This document shows, piece after piece, positions 12,451 to 25,529 of a stretch of DNA of 64,000 nucleotides (positions within the stretch are counted from its first letter, which is position 1; each line of letters begins with the position of its first letter). This DNA comes from Tretioscincus oriximinensis. Taxonomy: Eukaryota; Chordata; Lepidosauria; Squamata; Gymnophthalmidae. The stretch lies in the NCBI GenBank assembly GCA_022410635.1, contig JAJVDF010000189.1, positions 1,840,483-1,904,482 of the forward strand, given 5' to 3'. The notes below the pieces were generated by a model. That model was not told the DNA's origin, did no database searches, and saw only the letters and a list, made by a program, of their open reading frames with translations. The translations under genes were made by a program, and so were the position numbers.

Positions 12451-13059
12451 CTATTTTTGTCTTGCAGGATTGCTTCTGTCTGTAAAATAGTTGGTTATTA
12501 TTAAAGTATGGTTGACACAGTTATATACTGTATATTTATTCCTATTAAGTTATTTCAAATATTTATTTTATTTCATATGTTTATTTCATCACAAACCAGT
12601 GTTTGTGATGAAAGTTAAGGAGCATGAAAAACGATGTGCTGAGAGGAGAGTGAGCCTGTACGTTTTCCACAGGCTTAATTTTTCTAATACATCAATGTAA
12701 CATAATTAACAAAACTGGTAGAGGGATTTGGCTGAGGATTTTTAAAACATTCCTAGTATATTCTGGATTTGAGCTATTTGAACAATCAGCATACATTAGC
12801 AATGTACAGAAGTAGGGGCCTTGAAAGAGTATTATAATATGCAAACTATTGTCTGCAATACAAAGAGCCTTTTGTATTCACTCCCCTGTTCATTCTCTCC
12901 CTTAGGTGATCAGTTTTAGCTTCCACATTACATTTCAGTATATCTGTGCTCTTTTAGTAGCTTTATGCCTGTTCCTGCTTCTCCTCTGCTAGAGTTTCTG
13001 TTTTCAGGCAAAATACACTGTAATGAGTAAGAATTAATAGTAGCACTTTTGTAGTACAG

Positions 13060-13420
13060 TATTATTTATTTAAATTTCTATACCACCCCATAGTTAAAGG
13101 CTTCTCAGGGCAGTTAACAATAAAAACCTAATTACCATATGAATGTAGGGAAGGGAAAGAAGGTTTTTCAACCAGTGGTCAGGTTAAAGAGGTGTGTCTT
13201 CAAGCAGTTTCTGAATACATACAGAGATGCTGATTGACACATCTCAAGGGGGAGATTTTCCATAGTCTGGGGGCTCCCATGGAAGGTGCACTGTCCTGGG
13301 TTCCCACCCTCTTGGCACCCACTGAGAGAGGTGGTACAGTCAGGAGGGCCTCCTGCAGATCTTAAGGCACAGACAGGTTGATATGGGAGAAGAACTGAAA
13401 CTCAAATTCCCCTTAAGAAC
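13060..13420 (-). repeat. Copy of unnamed interspersed repeat
   Basis: It has the same architecture as 14830-15060: a (TTTA)-rich tail, 'ataccacccca', a CTCAGGGCAG block, AAGAGGTGTGTCTTCAAGCA, TCTCAAGGGGGAGATTTTCC and GGTTCCCACCC. Shared words between copies are clear by eye. The family name is unknown to me. Confidence 0.55.
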
Positions 13421-14829
13421 ACTGTATCTCCAATGCAGGCCAATCTACTGAGAGCCCATGACTGCTGCAATAAAACGTCTGGAGGGGAAATGAGGTTAGG
13501 GTGGGCCCCAGTGAGGAAATCATACCACAATTCACATCATCATAAGAATACTCTGAAGTGATCTGACACAATTTCCCTGGTGGTAGACTAATCTAGTTGC
13601 TCCTGTATGGACAGGACCAAGCAGCAGTGGCTGGTCTATATGCTCGATGCTGGTTCATCAGATTCCAAAAGCAGGGCTTGAAGTGCACCTACCTGGTAAC
13701 TGTAGAAGCCATGAACTACCATTCCCAAACTCTGCAATTCTTGGCCAGGCTGGAATCGAGCAATGCCAACGTTCCCTCTTTGAGCCTGTGCTGAATCCGT
13801 TGATATGGTCTGTAATTGGCCAAGCAAAGAGTGAGACAATGCACACTGTGTAGTATTTTGGGGAGGTATTGAGTTTCTACTGTCATTATTGACGTGATTT
13901 CATCTGCAAATTTATGGATTATTACTTAGTATTCCTGTTGCAGGAGAGTGCTTTTTTCTTTTTTGAAAATTCTCTGTCTGCTATTACAGCTGTTACACTC
14001 CTTGTGACAATTTCTGATTCATGAAAAAATACCCTTTTATAATGGCATTTTATTTTGTATAATAATAAGCTACTTTAATATTAAATTATCATAAATTTTG
14101 CTGGATGTTGTAAATACATGCTTTTAAAAGTAAATGTCACTGCAATCCAGAATTACTAAGCATTTAGAACCCCATAGGACTCCATTATGAGTAATAATAT
14201 ATAAACTGTCATCAGAATCAATAAAATGTGCTTAATGATCCAAACTTGTACATAATTAAGCACATTTTAAAGAAATGGAACTATAACATTTCCCTTCCTC
14301 TATAATTTGTTTTTATATAGAAAGAGATTCCTCTTTTTATTAATTTCTTTTTGGACATTGCTTTCAGAAGACATTTCTCAAATATCAACTTCTTTCATCC
14401 ATACCCTCCATTGATATACTGGTTAAAGTATTTTAAATTTAGTTACTTTAGACTTGACATCCCTAATGTTTATTCCTCTATGCTTCATACACAAATGGAC
14501 TCCCATGCACTTTCCATTACAATTTTTGAAAATGATTGCAATTTATTTTTNAAAAAATTGTCCATGTAGAAATAGCTGCATGTAGAATGGAAAGGGATGA
14601 GCATTACTAAACATTTTCTTACCTGTGAATTAAGAAAAGTGTTACTCATCTTGCATTCTTCTTGAAGTAGCAGCATGCTGTTTGCATACCACCCATTGCC
14701 CCTACCAATGAACATTACAGCCAGGGAGTTTAAATATAGAAACATACTGGCAATATGGCAGCAACAGGACTTTAGAGCACTGATTCCTACTACGCAATTC
14801 AAGCATTCAAATGTCTGCTTACAATATTT

Positions 14830-15060
14830 ATTTTTTATTTTACTTATTTGTACTTATACCCTGTACCATACCTGAAGGTCTTCAACCAAAGACCAGGTTG
14901 AAGAGATGTGTCTTCAGAGATCTTCTAAAAGAGTACAATGATGGTGACTGAAGCACCTCGAGGGGGAGACTATTCCATATATTGGGAGCAACTACTGAGA
15001 AGAACCTACCCCAGGTTCCCACTCCATTAGCTATTCAAAGGGGTGCTACAATAGCATAGT
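14830..15060 (-). repeat. Copy of unnamed interspersed repeat
   Basis: Shares AGAGATGTGTCTTCAGAGA, CTCGAGGGGGAGACTATTCC and GGTTCCCACTCC with the copy at 13060-13420. It begins after an AT-rich tail and lies about 550 bp upstream of the last ESRRG exon. Confidence 0.55.
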
Positions 15061-15604
15061 AAATACAATACAGTTCCCTATTGATACCGTGCTTGTCATC
15101 ATCTCAGTTTTTGAGTATGGAAGTGTCAATTAATATGGTGATCAAAAGTGGTTCTGTTCAGAGCAGGAATGCTTCCTGACAATGGCACATTATGCTTGCC
15201 ATAAAAAAGTGGTGATACTACAGTTGTATGTGCAATTGGGAAGACATGGCTCAGTGACGAAATGGCTAAAGTGGACAAAAATAAAAGCAGGAGATAAAAA
15301 CTGATTTCAGTTAGTTTTCATTAGTTTGAAAACTAATTACCTGTTTATGATTGAATCCAAAACAAACAGAAAGTTGGTGCAATAATTAGTTAATTTAACT
15401 TTATTTTGACCTGCTCCGATTTTCTTTGTTACAAAGGAGGACTGAAAAAGAAATACAAAAGTTACTAGGGACTTCAGATTGATTTGTAAAAATCACCTAA
15501 ACCCTTATTATATCTTATTGTTGCTTTTAGTGAGACAAGAGCTATTTAGAGTGTTACCTTCCTGCCGGTAAATTGAAATCTCCTGGTTCTCCTTTGTCTT
15601 CCAG

Positions 15605-15849
15605 ATTCCATGCACATAGAGGATGTTGAAGCAGTTCAGAAACTTCAAGACGTCTTACATGAGGCCCTTCAAGATTACGAAGCTGGGCAGCATATGGAGG
15701 ACCCCCGTCGCGCTGGCAAAATGCTGATGACTCTGCCACTGCTTCGGCAAACCTCCACTAAAGCTGTGCAACACTTCTACAACATCAAACTGGAAGGCAA
15801 AGTCCCCATGCACAAACTTTTTTTGGAAATGCTAGAGGCCAAGGTCTGA
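15605..15849 (+). CDS. ESRRG: ESRRG last coding exon with AF-2 helix
   Basis: Encodes the C-terminal end of the oestrogen-related receptor gamma ligand-binding domain. The acceptor is TCTTCCAG at 15603-15604. The first two bases complete an Asp codon with the G left by the exon at 7381-7650, giving [20 protein letters not shown]. The exon continues through [20 protein letters not shown] and ends [10 protein letters not shown] followed by TGA at 15847. LFLEMLEA is helix 12, the AF-2 coactivator-binding motif that is constitutively active in this receptor. The two exons here supply the last 171 residues; the human protein is 458 residues in the long form as I recall. No frameshift or internal stop is seen, so the gene appears intact at this end. 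Confidence 0.98.
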
Positions 15850-18800
15850 CTAAAGCATCCTTGGCCTGCCAGTAATGCACGTTGAAATTTTAATGAAAGG
15901 GAAAATAAACAGGAAAACTATGGCAAAGAGACTTTAGCGTTTAAATTAAGGAAACGGCAATGACTGCACTGATATTTAGCAGCGAGACTGAGAAGCAGCG
16001 TCTCTTTACATTATCTGTCTTATCTGATGCAGTTTCCTTCTTGATTTTTCTCTTCTTTTAATGTTCCAATTCTTCCTTCTTTTCTTATTTTTCCCCTTTG
16101 CTGCTGAATCTTTTTAAAAGGTCTCTAATAAAAGAGAGGTGGAAGCCAGGCCTGCCAAAGGACAGAAATCCATAATATGGATGCCAGTGAACTTATTATG
16201 AACCACAATGCCCAATGACAAAGGAATCGAAAGAAAACCATCACAAATAGCAGTACAGTACGACACAGGGAACTGACTGAATGCAGTATTAAGTTTCACA
16301 AAAGCAGCCTGTAATTAGACAGCTTTGATGACGACACATTGGCTGCTTCTTATCATTGCATTTCCATCTAGATCCGTTCCAGCCATTTGATTCCTTAATT
16401 GTTTTTTCAAGTCTTCCAGATATTTCCTAGGTTAGCTACGATGTAACTTTTTCAGGGAATAGTTTAAGCTTTATTCATTCATGCAATACTAAAGAGGAAA
16501 TAAATAAATATAAATAAATACTGCATTTCTTTGTGCTGGCTTGAACAATGACAAACGTTTAACGGAGGACAAATGAATCCTGAAGGAAGATTTTTTTAGG
16601 AAAAAAATTGTATTGGTCCTTCTTTCTAACAGAAGAGTTTTTTCTACCAGCTTTACCACTTTTCAGCCATTTGTTGATGTGGGAATTTACCTTACTCAAG
16701 CAATAGTAGAAGGGAAGGTGCATATTATCTCGGATGCAATTTATGTTGTGTGCCAGTCTGGTCTAAGACATCCCGTTTTTTTGCATGAATTCCAGTTTGT
16801 ACCTATGTGCTCACTGAAACAATACAATTAGATTACACCTACCATGTATTTGAGTAGCCTAAAATATTAAGATCCCATTTGAAATAGTAATCTAAAGTGA
16901 AATAGCCAAGTGCTTCTGTGTGGCTAAGGTGCCACTGCTACATGCTAACATGCACTAATTAGGGATATGAATTGCCATTTACAGAATTGAAGATTTTATT
17001 CCAAATCTCAACTTATCCCAACTAGCAATAAGTGAAAAATCAGATATCATAATAGTCAGCGTCTGACCAAATTCAATTATATAGCACTTGTAGACATTAT
17101 TTATTAATTTGTACCAAATTTAATTTTGGTAGATTGCCATTTTTAAACAGCCTAACCTGTATACCTGCTTTTCCAACCAGTGTTGTCACAATCTGAAAGT
17201 TGGTCAATTTTAAGACTGTTAAGAGGTGTAATCTAATGTATAAACCAATTAGATGCCCCCAGAAAACTACAGTCGCTAATTAACGATAATCAATAACCTC
17301 CATCAAATGCTATACCAATGTACCAGTGTTAGTAGCTGCTCCCTGTACTATGTGAACAACCTTATTCTATGTACACAAATGTAATTAAAACTGTAATCCT
17401 AACAAACAAAAGAAATGTAGTTCTGCTTTTCAGTGTTTCATGTTTGCTGTGCTTTTTGAAACTTTTTATGTTGCATTCAAAGACTGTTGTCTTGTTCTTG
17501 TGGTGTTTGGATTCTTGTGGTGTGTGCTTATAGACACAGGGTAGAATTAGAGACAATATTGGATGTAAAATTCCTCAGGAGATTACAGTAGTATATTCTA
17601 TTCCTTCTGGTAATAACAAGGTTCTTCCTAGTAATAATTAAGAAATTGAAAGAAAAAAGGCAACAACCAACCAAGTACTCATCATGAACAGATACACATT
17701 GAGATAATATTTTCAAAACAAGGGATAATTTCAGTAACAGTTTATTATATGATACTTATGTATAGCTTAGAAATACAACTTTGAATATTTCGAGATTATA
17801 GATAAGTCTAATTTTTAAATGCTGTAAATATAGCTTTCATCCACTCATCTCTCAGATGTTGTTACTAACTTGCTCAGTGTTGTTGCAAAATCTTCTTTTT
17901 TAAAAAAAAATGCAGACACGTTTTCAAAATTATTGCTATCGTGTGCTTTAAACAAAATACAGCAGGTTGATGTTACATCAGCCTTGTGCTAGAAATACTG
18001 TATATCTCTCATTAGCTATATGGGATTCTCTTGTAGATTGTGTTTTTCTCAGTAGAGAAGTGAGTGTTGTGTGATCCTAGATGAATCATTGTTAGCAGTT
18101 CATTCAGCTGGCCAATAACTTGAAATGAATAATGTGTGAGGAGTTTGGAAATTGGCAGATCCCTTTTGGAAAAAAAAATCTAATGTTACAACTCCTGGGA
18201 GGAGAGGAAAATGGTGCTGATTCTATAAAACTATTTATATATGTAAGAGCGCAGAATAATTATTTTCCAGAAAATTTGTGCAGGGTTTAAGTTGCTACTG
18301 TTCAACTACACTATGTATGTAAATATAAATATCTAATATAAATATTGTCTTTTTTTCTGAATCACATTGAATGACTTGGTTTTCAGGGTCAATAGCCAAT
18401 ATATACACATGGAAAAGAAAAGAGAAACGTACAAAGACATAAGATGGATCGAATGTGTTAAAGGAACATAGTGCACTTTTGCTTTTGGTTTTCAGTAATT
18501 TAGAGCTGAAATGAACAAATATATCTTGTAGTTCAATTGTTCACTGAAATATAGATAACATTTTAAAAAATGTTCACAACCACATATTTAATGTGAATAT
18601 TTGGGAAGATTAAAATACAGAAAAAGCTGTATGTTCTAACTTATGTATTTGATTTTAAAGGGGAAAAACTCATTTAGATTTCTCCTGCACAGATAATTGA
18701 AATGTAAAGGTCTGTTCTTGCTTGGCTTTCCCATGTAATTCAATGTGCGGATATTTGGGTTGGATAGCACCCTTTTATTTTATTTCTTCTTCCTTTTCTT

Positions 18801-19400
18801 CCTTTTATCTTATTTAAAGCAATATGACTGTGTGACTCCTGGAAGTTACACATTTGTTTCAATCAAATCAGATTGTTGTATTTATTCCACTATTTTGCAT
18901 TTAAATGCTAACATAAAAAGATATAAAAAATTAAAACTGCTATTTTTCTTACGGAAGAGAAGATGGGTGTTGGTAATTGTATTTTAATTATTTAAGCGTC
19001 TCTGTTTACCTGCCTAGGAAAACACTTTATGGCAGTCTTATAGTGCAAAAATCACAAAAGAGGGAAAAAACCNAGAATTAAGCTGCTTATTATAATCCAG
19101 GAGTTGCATAATAACCAGTAGAAAAACACAAATTTAAAACAGAACAAAGCAAAAATGCAAAAAAATAATGTCTATAGCTGTAGATGGGCGTCACATCTGT
19201 AAAGCAATCAACTGTATATTTTTGTGATGTGTATCATACTGTGTGCTCCAACCAATGTCCATTTGTGTAAATGTATTTATTTTATATTGTATATATTGTT
19301 AAATGCGAAAAAGGAGATATGGTTCTGTTAACTCCAATCAGTTCAGATGTGTAACTCAAATATTATGCCTTTCAGGATGATGGTAGAGCAATATTAAACA
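15850..19400 (+). other. ESRRG: ESRRG 3'UTR (long, AT-rich)
   Basis: Downstream of the stop lies about 3.5 kb of AT-rich DNA with almost no recognisable transposon, in contrast with the DNA beyond 19.9 kb. Mammalian ESRRG mRNAs have a multi-kilobase 3'UTR, so this repeat-poor block is most simply the 3'UTR. Several AATAAA words occur early (15904, 16127) and could give short forms. A distal ATTAAA at 19393 is followed by GT-rich sequence. ATTTA words are common, as expected of a regulated 3'UTR. The exact end is not visible. Confidence 0.6.
19393..19398 (+). other. Candidate distal ESRRG poly(A) signal
   Basis: ATTAAA followed 35-60 bases later by GTGTTGTGAATTTTGTTTTGG, a plausible GU-rich downstream element. 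It sits where the repeat-poor block ends. Other hexamers exist, so this choice is tentative. Confidence 0.3.
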
Positions 19401-19983
19401 AGCTTCCACTTTTAATTGCTTTTAAAAAATGTGTTGTGAATTTTGTTTTGGTTTTTTCTCCTCTGCCCTCTTTTCTGTATAAGCAACCAAGAAGCCTCAC
19501 CTTTAGTACATCCCTAAACTAATGCAACCACATGTCTACACGCTATATAAAGACTTGTCAGAATTAATTTCTGTGTGCTGTAGTCACTTTGCATACTCTT
19601 AAATATGCAAACTGTCTCTTAGCACATTGCAATTCGTTCTGACAAGCACTTATTTGATCTTAGAACATCCCTACATCAGGCCACATTGGTGAAAATCATT
19701 ACCTCTCAGTCAGTGTCATCTTTTCTTTTTTGAAAAAAGGTTCCCTGCAATTCTAAGAACCTATTATTACTACCATCCACACCGAGTTTGCCTAGATATG
19801 CAGCATGGTATCAAATGGGTAGATGTTCTTTGTTTAAATGAAATAATATCTTCATCCTTTAGTATGATGTTTCCCACAGCAAAAAATCTCATACAGTGTG
19901 GCTAACCTGAACAAGGATAAAGGCTTACTTTGAGTTCAGGTTTTAAGGCAAGCAGATTATATGATGCAAATAAACAACAAATA

Positions 19984-20510
19984 AGACCCTAAGAGGAGCC
20001 CTGCTGAATCAGGCCAGAAGCCCATCCAGTCCAGCTCTCAGTTTCACACAATGGCCCACCAATTGCACCTGGGCAGTCTGAAACAGAAGACGGCAAAATC
20101 CTTACCTGTTCTCAACTTGCTGCATATGGTGCTTCAGGAATCCTGCTTGTTGCTCCATCCNGGAGNCAGGATCAAGAGATCCATTTTACTAGTAGCTATT
20201 TATACCCTTGACATCCATAAATTTGTCTAATCCTGCCTTAAAGCTACCACCACTTCTTTTGGAAGTAAATTTCACAGACCAATGAGCCTCTGGGTGAAAA
20301 AAATACTTTTGCTTTGTCTGTCCTCACTCTTCTGCCCATTAGTTTCAATGAATGCCCCCTGGTCTTAGTGTTGTGTGATAGAGAAAATATTTTTTCTTTA
20401 TTCACCTTATCCACCCCATGCATGATTTTATACGCTTCAATCGGATCACCTCTCAAATGCTGTCTTTCAAGGCTGAAGAGGCCCAGATGGGTGTTGGAGA
20501 TTTGATCTCC
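19984..20510 (-). mobile_element. CR1-type LINE, 3' end
   Basis: The minus strand reads the C-terminal RT-associated segment (RGDPIEAYKIMHGVDKVNKE, then HSLKLMGRRVRTDK) and the CR1 3'UTR. It is 5' truncated near the 'SLERxHLRGD' motif. The octamer tail is worn away at the 19984 end. Two ambiguous bases occur near 20161-20166. Confidence 0.85.
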
Positions 20511-20667
20511 AGCTGCAACAAAGTGCCCTAAGTATGCTACTTTAGAAAAGAGGGNTTTTTTTTTCAGTTTCTCTGTGTCAATTTGAGGTGCACCAAATAT
20601 CCTTCATATAATTAAACTGATGCTCCTCCTTCTCCATTTCCTAATGCAAATGTGTCCTCATATGTTT

Positions 20668-21040
20668 CATAAGAACATAATAGGATCCCTGCTGAATTAG
20701 GCTTCAGGCCATCTAGTTCAGCCTTCTGTCTCACACAGTGGCTCACCAATTGCGTCTTCGCATCTCAAGCAACAGAAAAGCCAAGCCTTCCACTCATTTT
20801 GGCCTGCCTGCAAGCAGATTTTAAAGGAATTCTGTCTGCCACAACCACAGCCTTCGTAGCCATTTTAGTAGCACTGATACACTTGTTATCCGAGGTGGTT
20901 GCTATCACAATTCCTGCAGTAAATTTCACAGATAAATGAGACTTTGAGTGTCCATTCTAATCTTTACACCCATCAACTTCTAGGGTGTCCCAAGTTCTAG
21001 TGTTGTGCAATAGAGTGTATCCACACATGCAAGCAGTCAC
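20668..21040 (-). mobile_element. Diverged CR1-type LINE, 3' end
   Basis: It starts at the tail (CATAAGAACATAATAGGATC on the plus strand), then the familiar 'cagccttctgtctcacacagtgg' core and a diverged equivalent of the coding end (ATAAATGAGACTTTGAGTGT). It is much more mutated than its neighbour at 19984-20510, so it is an older insertion. Confidence 0.7.
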
Positions 21041-21571
21041 TTTCTCCTCTTTGACTGGTCAGTGTTTTCTGATTTACAAAGTTGTTTGAAGGGANGGGTT
21101 GTGTTCACCTATCATTACAATCCATCTGAAGAAAGGGACTTTAGCTTTTTGTAATTTCTAAAAATGAAAGATATTTTTCTTCTCCACTGAAAATATCCCC
21201 CTCTACTCCAAAAGCCAATAATCACCAGTGCTTGTTCCCCTCTCCTCTTAACGAGTTTGGTGACAGAGTTGACCATGATAGGTGGTATAGAGAATAGCTG
21301 CAGCTAAGCAATACAGCAAATCACNTGGAAAGCAGAAGGGTGCCATTTTAATCCTCTCTCTCAAAATAGGCAATAGTAAACTACTTCTGAATCTCTGCCA
21401 GGAAAATTATATAGATGTAGCCAAGGAAGTGCTCTTGTAGACTATCAGGAGACTCAATAGCACCTAACAATGACATCAACAGAGGATATCGTATTGAAGC
21501 TACAAAACTCTACAAGAGTTGGTTTGCTTGAATTNATATGCATTTCTGCACTGGGTCTTATTCTGAATTAT

Positions 21572-21650
21572 ATACTGTTCAAAACAATTAAGGGAACACT
21601 TCAACATAACACTGACGTTAAAATGTTCCCTTAATTTTTTGAGCAGTATA
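21572..21650. mobile_element. Hairpin MITE, copy 1
   Basis: About 79 bp. The left end TACTGTTCAAAACAATTAAG and the right end, read in reverse complement, TACTGCTCAAAAAATTAAGG form long inverted repeats with a small loop, flanked by TA. The 'tactgctcaaaa..ttaagggaac' termini are known from vertebrate Tc1/mariner-like miniature elements. It would fold into a near-perfect stem. Confidence 0.75.
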
Positions 21651-21934
21651 TTTCAGAATAAAGACATATCATCTGCATGCTAGTAAAGTCTTCCAAACAA
21701 TTTAATAAAACTTGTAAAACCCAAAGGATACGTCATATATTTTGTGCCCTTTCATTCTTTCCCTTAATACCAAGATGTGTGCAATAATCCCAGGCAATAT
21801 GACAAATGGTCAAATATAATTAGTGAAGTTACACTAAAGATATATCCATACAACATTTGCTTAATCTAGAATTTCGTGCTCATTCAGTTGATCCATTTAC
21901 TTGCTTTAATGCACCTTGTTCATATCTTTTAAAT

Positions 21935-22013
21935 CTACTGCTCAAAACTATTAAGGGAACATGTTAACATAACATGTTATGTTAAGGTGTTCCCTTAATT
22001 GTTTTGAGTAGTA
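21935..22013. mobile_element. Hairpin MITE, copy 2
   Basis: Same family as 21572-21650 and 285 bp away. Arms are TACTGCTCAAAACTATTAAG and, reversed, TACTACTCAAAACAATTAAG. The centre TTAACATAAC-ATG-TTATGTTAA is itself a perfect inverted repeat, so the whole element is one long hairpin. Confidence 0.75.
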
Positions 22014-22245
22014 TATATTCCAATTTTTGCTGTTCTGTCAGCCACTGACAAATGGGATTTTCTGTGCACATAACATACACTCCCATCAGTCAAATGTTTG
22101 CTGTCAATATCAGAGTCTTTTCCCCAGACTCTCATGGATTCTTGCCAAGAACTAGCCACACAGCACCATAACTCTAGCGGTTTAAAAGTTGCTTTTCCTT
22201 GTAAACCAAAAATCTGGATAATCAACTTTAAAACCTGCAATCTGT

Positions 22246-22470
22246 CATAAGAACATAAGAAGAGCCATACTGGATCAGGCCACAGCCCATCTAGTCCAGT
22301 GTTCTATGTCACATAGAGGCCCACCAGGTGCACCTGGGCAGCCTGAACAGAGGAAAGCAAAATATGCCCCTGTTCATGACTCCCTGCAAATGGCACATCA
22401 GGAGTCCTGCCTGTTGCTCCATCCTGGAGGCAGCATCCAGACATCCATCCTAGTATCCATTCAGTTTATA
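22246..22470 (-). mobile_element. CR1-type LINE, 3'UTR only
   Basis: Well-preserved reverse-strand 3'UTR starting with the tail CATAAGAACATAAGAAGAGC. It stops inside the 'gtataaatgg' segment just downstream of the coding end. This is a strongly 5'-truncated copy. Confidence 0.88.
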
Positions 22471-23084
22471 TAACAATCTGGTGAGGCAAATATAACAGGA
22501 ATTTTAATTTTAATAATCTATTGACTCTGTCTGGATGCAGCCTAAAACACCATACATTGTGTACGTCTTAATAGTTTCGTATTCTGAACCATACTGCTTG
22601 CCAGAAATAAAATTTTATCAGTCAACGTGATTTATAATGACAGTTTACCACATGGAAAAAAGGGTGATCATTACGCTGGGCAAAGTTTTATAACTCTCTT
22701 TCTTGGATATATGCTGAGGTAAACCCAATGGAACTAATTTACAGTAAGCTTTACCAGCTCACAGCAACACTTTCCGAATTATATCACATGAAGAATGAAT
22801 CAGCAACATGACAAATGCAATCTGACAGTAGCCAGCTAATGTTCCTTAGAGACAAACCCAACAAAAGCTTGCTTTTCTATTCAATCATACTTATTTTATT
22901 TATCATTTTGTACTGTTTGATATCTGATCAGCTTGGTGGAATGGGGGTTTCAAACACAATAAAATAGTAAGACTAAAATTTACACTTTCAGGAAAGAAAA
23001 TAAAACCCAAATACCCAGATTAAAATATGTGTCTTCAAAAGACATAAAGACATATAAAACATTGTTGNCTCCTTTTTTGCAAGC

Positions 23085-23410
23085 TCTCACCTGGATTTAC
23101 AAAGAAGATGAGGAAGTGAAGAAGAAAAAGGGGAAAAAATGGTTTGTATATACCAAATCTTGGGATTCACAGTGGCTTACAAGGTCATTTTTCATCTGAA
23201 GGATTAAATTTTATTGTATCTTCTTCACCACACTGTGGTGGCACCTATTTATCTACTTGGAAATCTCTTTTGCTTTCAAACAGCTTGGTTGGCTGAAGCT
23301 GAGGCCAATAGAGAGCGCTCAGCCCTCTTCATGGACAACACATGTGTCTCAAACTCCGATGTCTTTGTTGAAAGACTGAAGCTCTTAACCTCTGTACCAT
23401 CATGCCTCAT
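23085..23410 (-). mobile_element. Diverged Sauria-SINE-like SINE
   Basis: It has the same block order as the copy at 27711-27998: GAAGAAG-rich tail, 'atataccaaatcttgggattcacagtggctt', 'cttcaccacactgtggtggcacc', 'tatctacttgg', 'cttggttggctgaagctgaggccaatagag'. It is heavily mutated. The open frame across it (23214-23567) is therefore not a gene. Confidence 0.6.
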
Positions 23411-23864
23411 GAGTGACAAGAAAGGTCCCTTCTTTTGTTCTTATATGATGGGCAGTTCTATATGGGAGAGGTATACCAACCTATATTTAGGGCCCAAGCC
23501 ATTCAGGGTGTTTTTGTTAGCTAGTACCTTGTGTTGGATCTGTAGTCATCTTTCAAGATTGCTATGATGTAGATCTGGTCATAAGTTCTTGTAGGCAGTT
23601 TAGCTGCTAAATTCTACAAAAAGGACAACCACCCTTCTTTAAGGAGAAAACTACAATAATCCAGTTTGGTGGTTCCAAAGTGCAGATCAAAANGATCAAG
23701 ATGTGAGTTGGTACTCCTGGCTATTATCTTGAGCCTCAAGTGATAGTAATGCATTCAGGAGCAATACACTATATTCTATATTCCTGGATGCCCCTCTATT
23801 CTTCAAAGGAAGTGCGATTCCATCTAAAACTGAGTGCCTCTTTATTTTTTGGATGTCTTACTCT

Positions 23865-24262
23865 GTAACACTTAATCTCACACAACACTAGGACCAGGGG
23901 GCATTCCTTGAAACTGGTGGGCAGAAGAGTGAGAACAAAGGGAAATATTTTTTCACCCAGTGGGTCATCAGCCTGTGGAATTTTCTTCCAGAAGATGAGG
24001 TGGTAGCTAACACCCTGGATGGCTTTAAGACAGGATTGGACAGGTTTATGGACCCCAAGAGTATAAATNGCTATCAGGGTGGATCATTTGGTGCAACAGA
24101 CAGTACTCCTGAAATGCCACTTGCAGGGAGTCAAGAACGGGTGCATATTTTGCCTTCTTCTGTTCAGACTGCCCACGTGCAATTGGTGAGCCCCTATCTG
24201 AGACAAAATGCTGGACTAGATGGGCTCTGGCTCGATTCCACTTAGGTTCTTATGTTCTTATT
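23865..24262 (+). mobile_element. CR1-type LINE, 3' end
   Basis: Plus-strand reading gives HNTRTRGHSLKLMG-like then FFTQ..LWN-like coding, the 3'UTR with 'gctggactagatgggctctgg', and the octamer tail GTTCTTATGTTCTTA. It is 5' truncated. Confidence 0.87.
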
Positions 24263-25529
24263 CTTACAAAATGTATGCAAAGCCATATTCTGCATTTTCC
24301 TAAAGAGCTTCAATGTCAGCAAGGAAACTGCAGTTTAGATCACAACTGTACTTTTTTCCCACTCTTCGAACATCAGTAAATCATTTGGCTGCACATATTT
24401 GATTGTCTTTGTACTTTCTGTAACTTCCTTCCTTCAAAGTATTTATAGGTCCAATGCTGTGAGTTGCATATATTGGCAGGAAACTATTCATTTTATACCC
24501 TCACACATGCCATGAAAGTCACAAAATATATCAGATACATGCAGGTAAGGGGCTGTCTGTGTTCCAAAAATGGTAGAAGCATCCAATTACTTGTTGACTG
24601 TTGAGGAACTCTTCCAAACCATTCATAACAGATTTCCATAGCTGTTGTTNCTGTTCCTTAAGGAGCCTGTCTATTTTACTTACATTTCTTGTTTGCTTAA
24701 ATGACCCTTAGATAACAACATTAGTAAGTAGTAAGATAATTTCAATATTCTATAAAAGAGAAAGAAGGCATGTGAGTATGTTGCTTAACAAGGAAAATGA
24801 AGTAATAAAAAAACTTTGTGGACTGAACATCAAGAAGCCTATAATGTGTAAGCCAGACCTAGTCAACATCCTTAGACAGGAAGTGGATGAACCCTGTAAT
24901 CATTATCATAGTTCCTGATGTTAATGTGTATTCATCTAATGTTGACTGCATGCTGTGGATTTATTTGATAGAAATTCTGCTCTTGTCTAAATATGAGCTT
25001 TAGTACATTGAAATATAGAAACTACCATAGGATAGTTTCATCACATAAAGTCACATGCATTGAGTTCTATACAGGTCCTGGGTCCTAGGAAATAATTCTG
25101 CTGGGCAAAACGGAGCGCCCAGAGAATGCATAATTGCTATGTACCTCTTTTTGAAAATGTTGTGTCTACCTTGTAGGTGCAGTAAAGGAGTGTGAAGAAA
25201 CCACTAGAAAATCTATTGGAACTCAATAAAAGGAACTGGAGAGTAAAGTTTGGTAATGGAATGCAGGCGAATTGTTGCCACAATGAAGCTACATGTAGGA
25301 CTTCATAGTTACTACGTGTAGTAACATAGTCACTCGTTATGCCTAGGAAAAAAAGCTGGAAGACACAAATGTCTTACAATATCAGGGGNAAAAAACTATT
25401 ATCCTGTTTCTAGTAGTCATTACAGAATAGACTACTAAAATGTTGGAATGGATTTTCGGGAAAGCAGAACCACTTCTGTATTTCTGTCAAAAACCTGTAA
25501 AAAGATTCCCTCATGAAGCCAGCTGNGTG
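24263..25529. other. Intergenic, nothing recognised
   Basis: AT-rich DNA with no repeat family or coding exon that I can name. Confidence 0.4.

Larger units (their letters stand above)
7651..15604 (+). other. ESRRG last coding intron
   Basis: 7954-bp intron between the two ESRRG coding exons, phase 1. The donor is GTTGGC (off consensus at +3 to +5). The acceptor is a good polypyrimidine run ending TGTCTTCCAG. The intron holds candidate conserved DNA (8340-9480), a tRNA SINE (11679-11936), a decayed LINE piece (about 12200-12450) and two copies of an unnamed interspersed repeat. The rest, including 9500-11670 and 13500-14830, shows nothing I can name. Confidence 0.85.
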
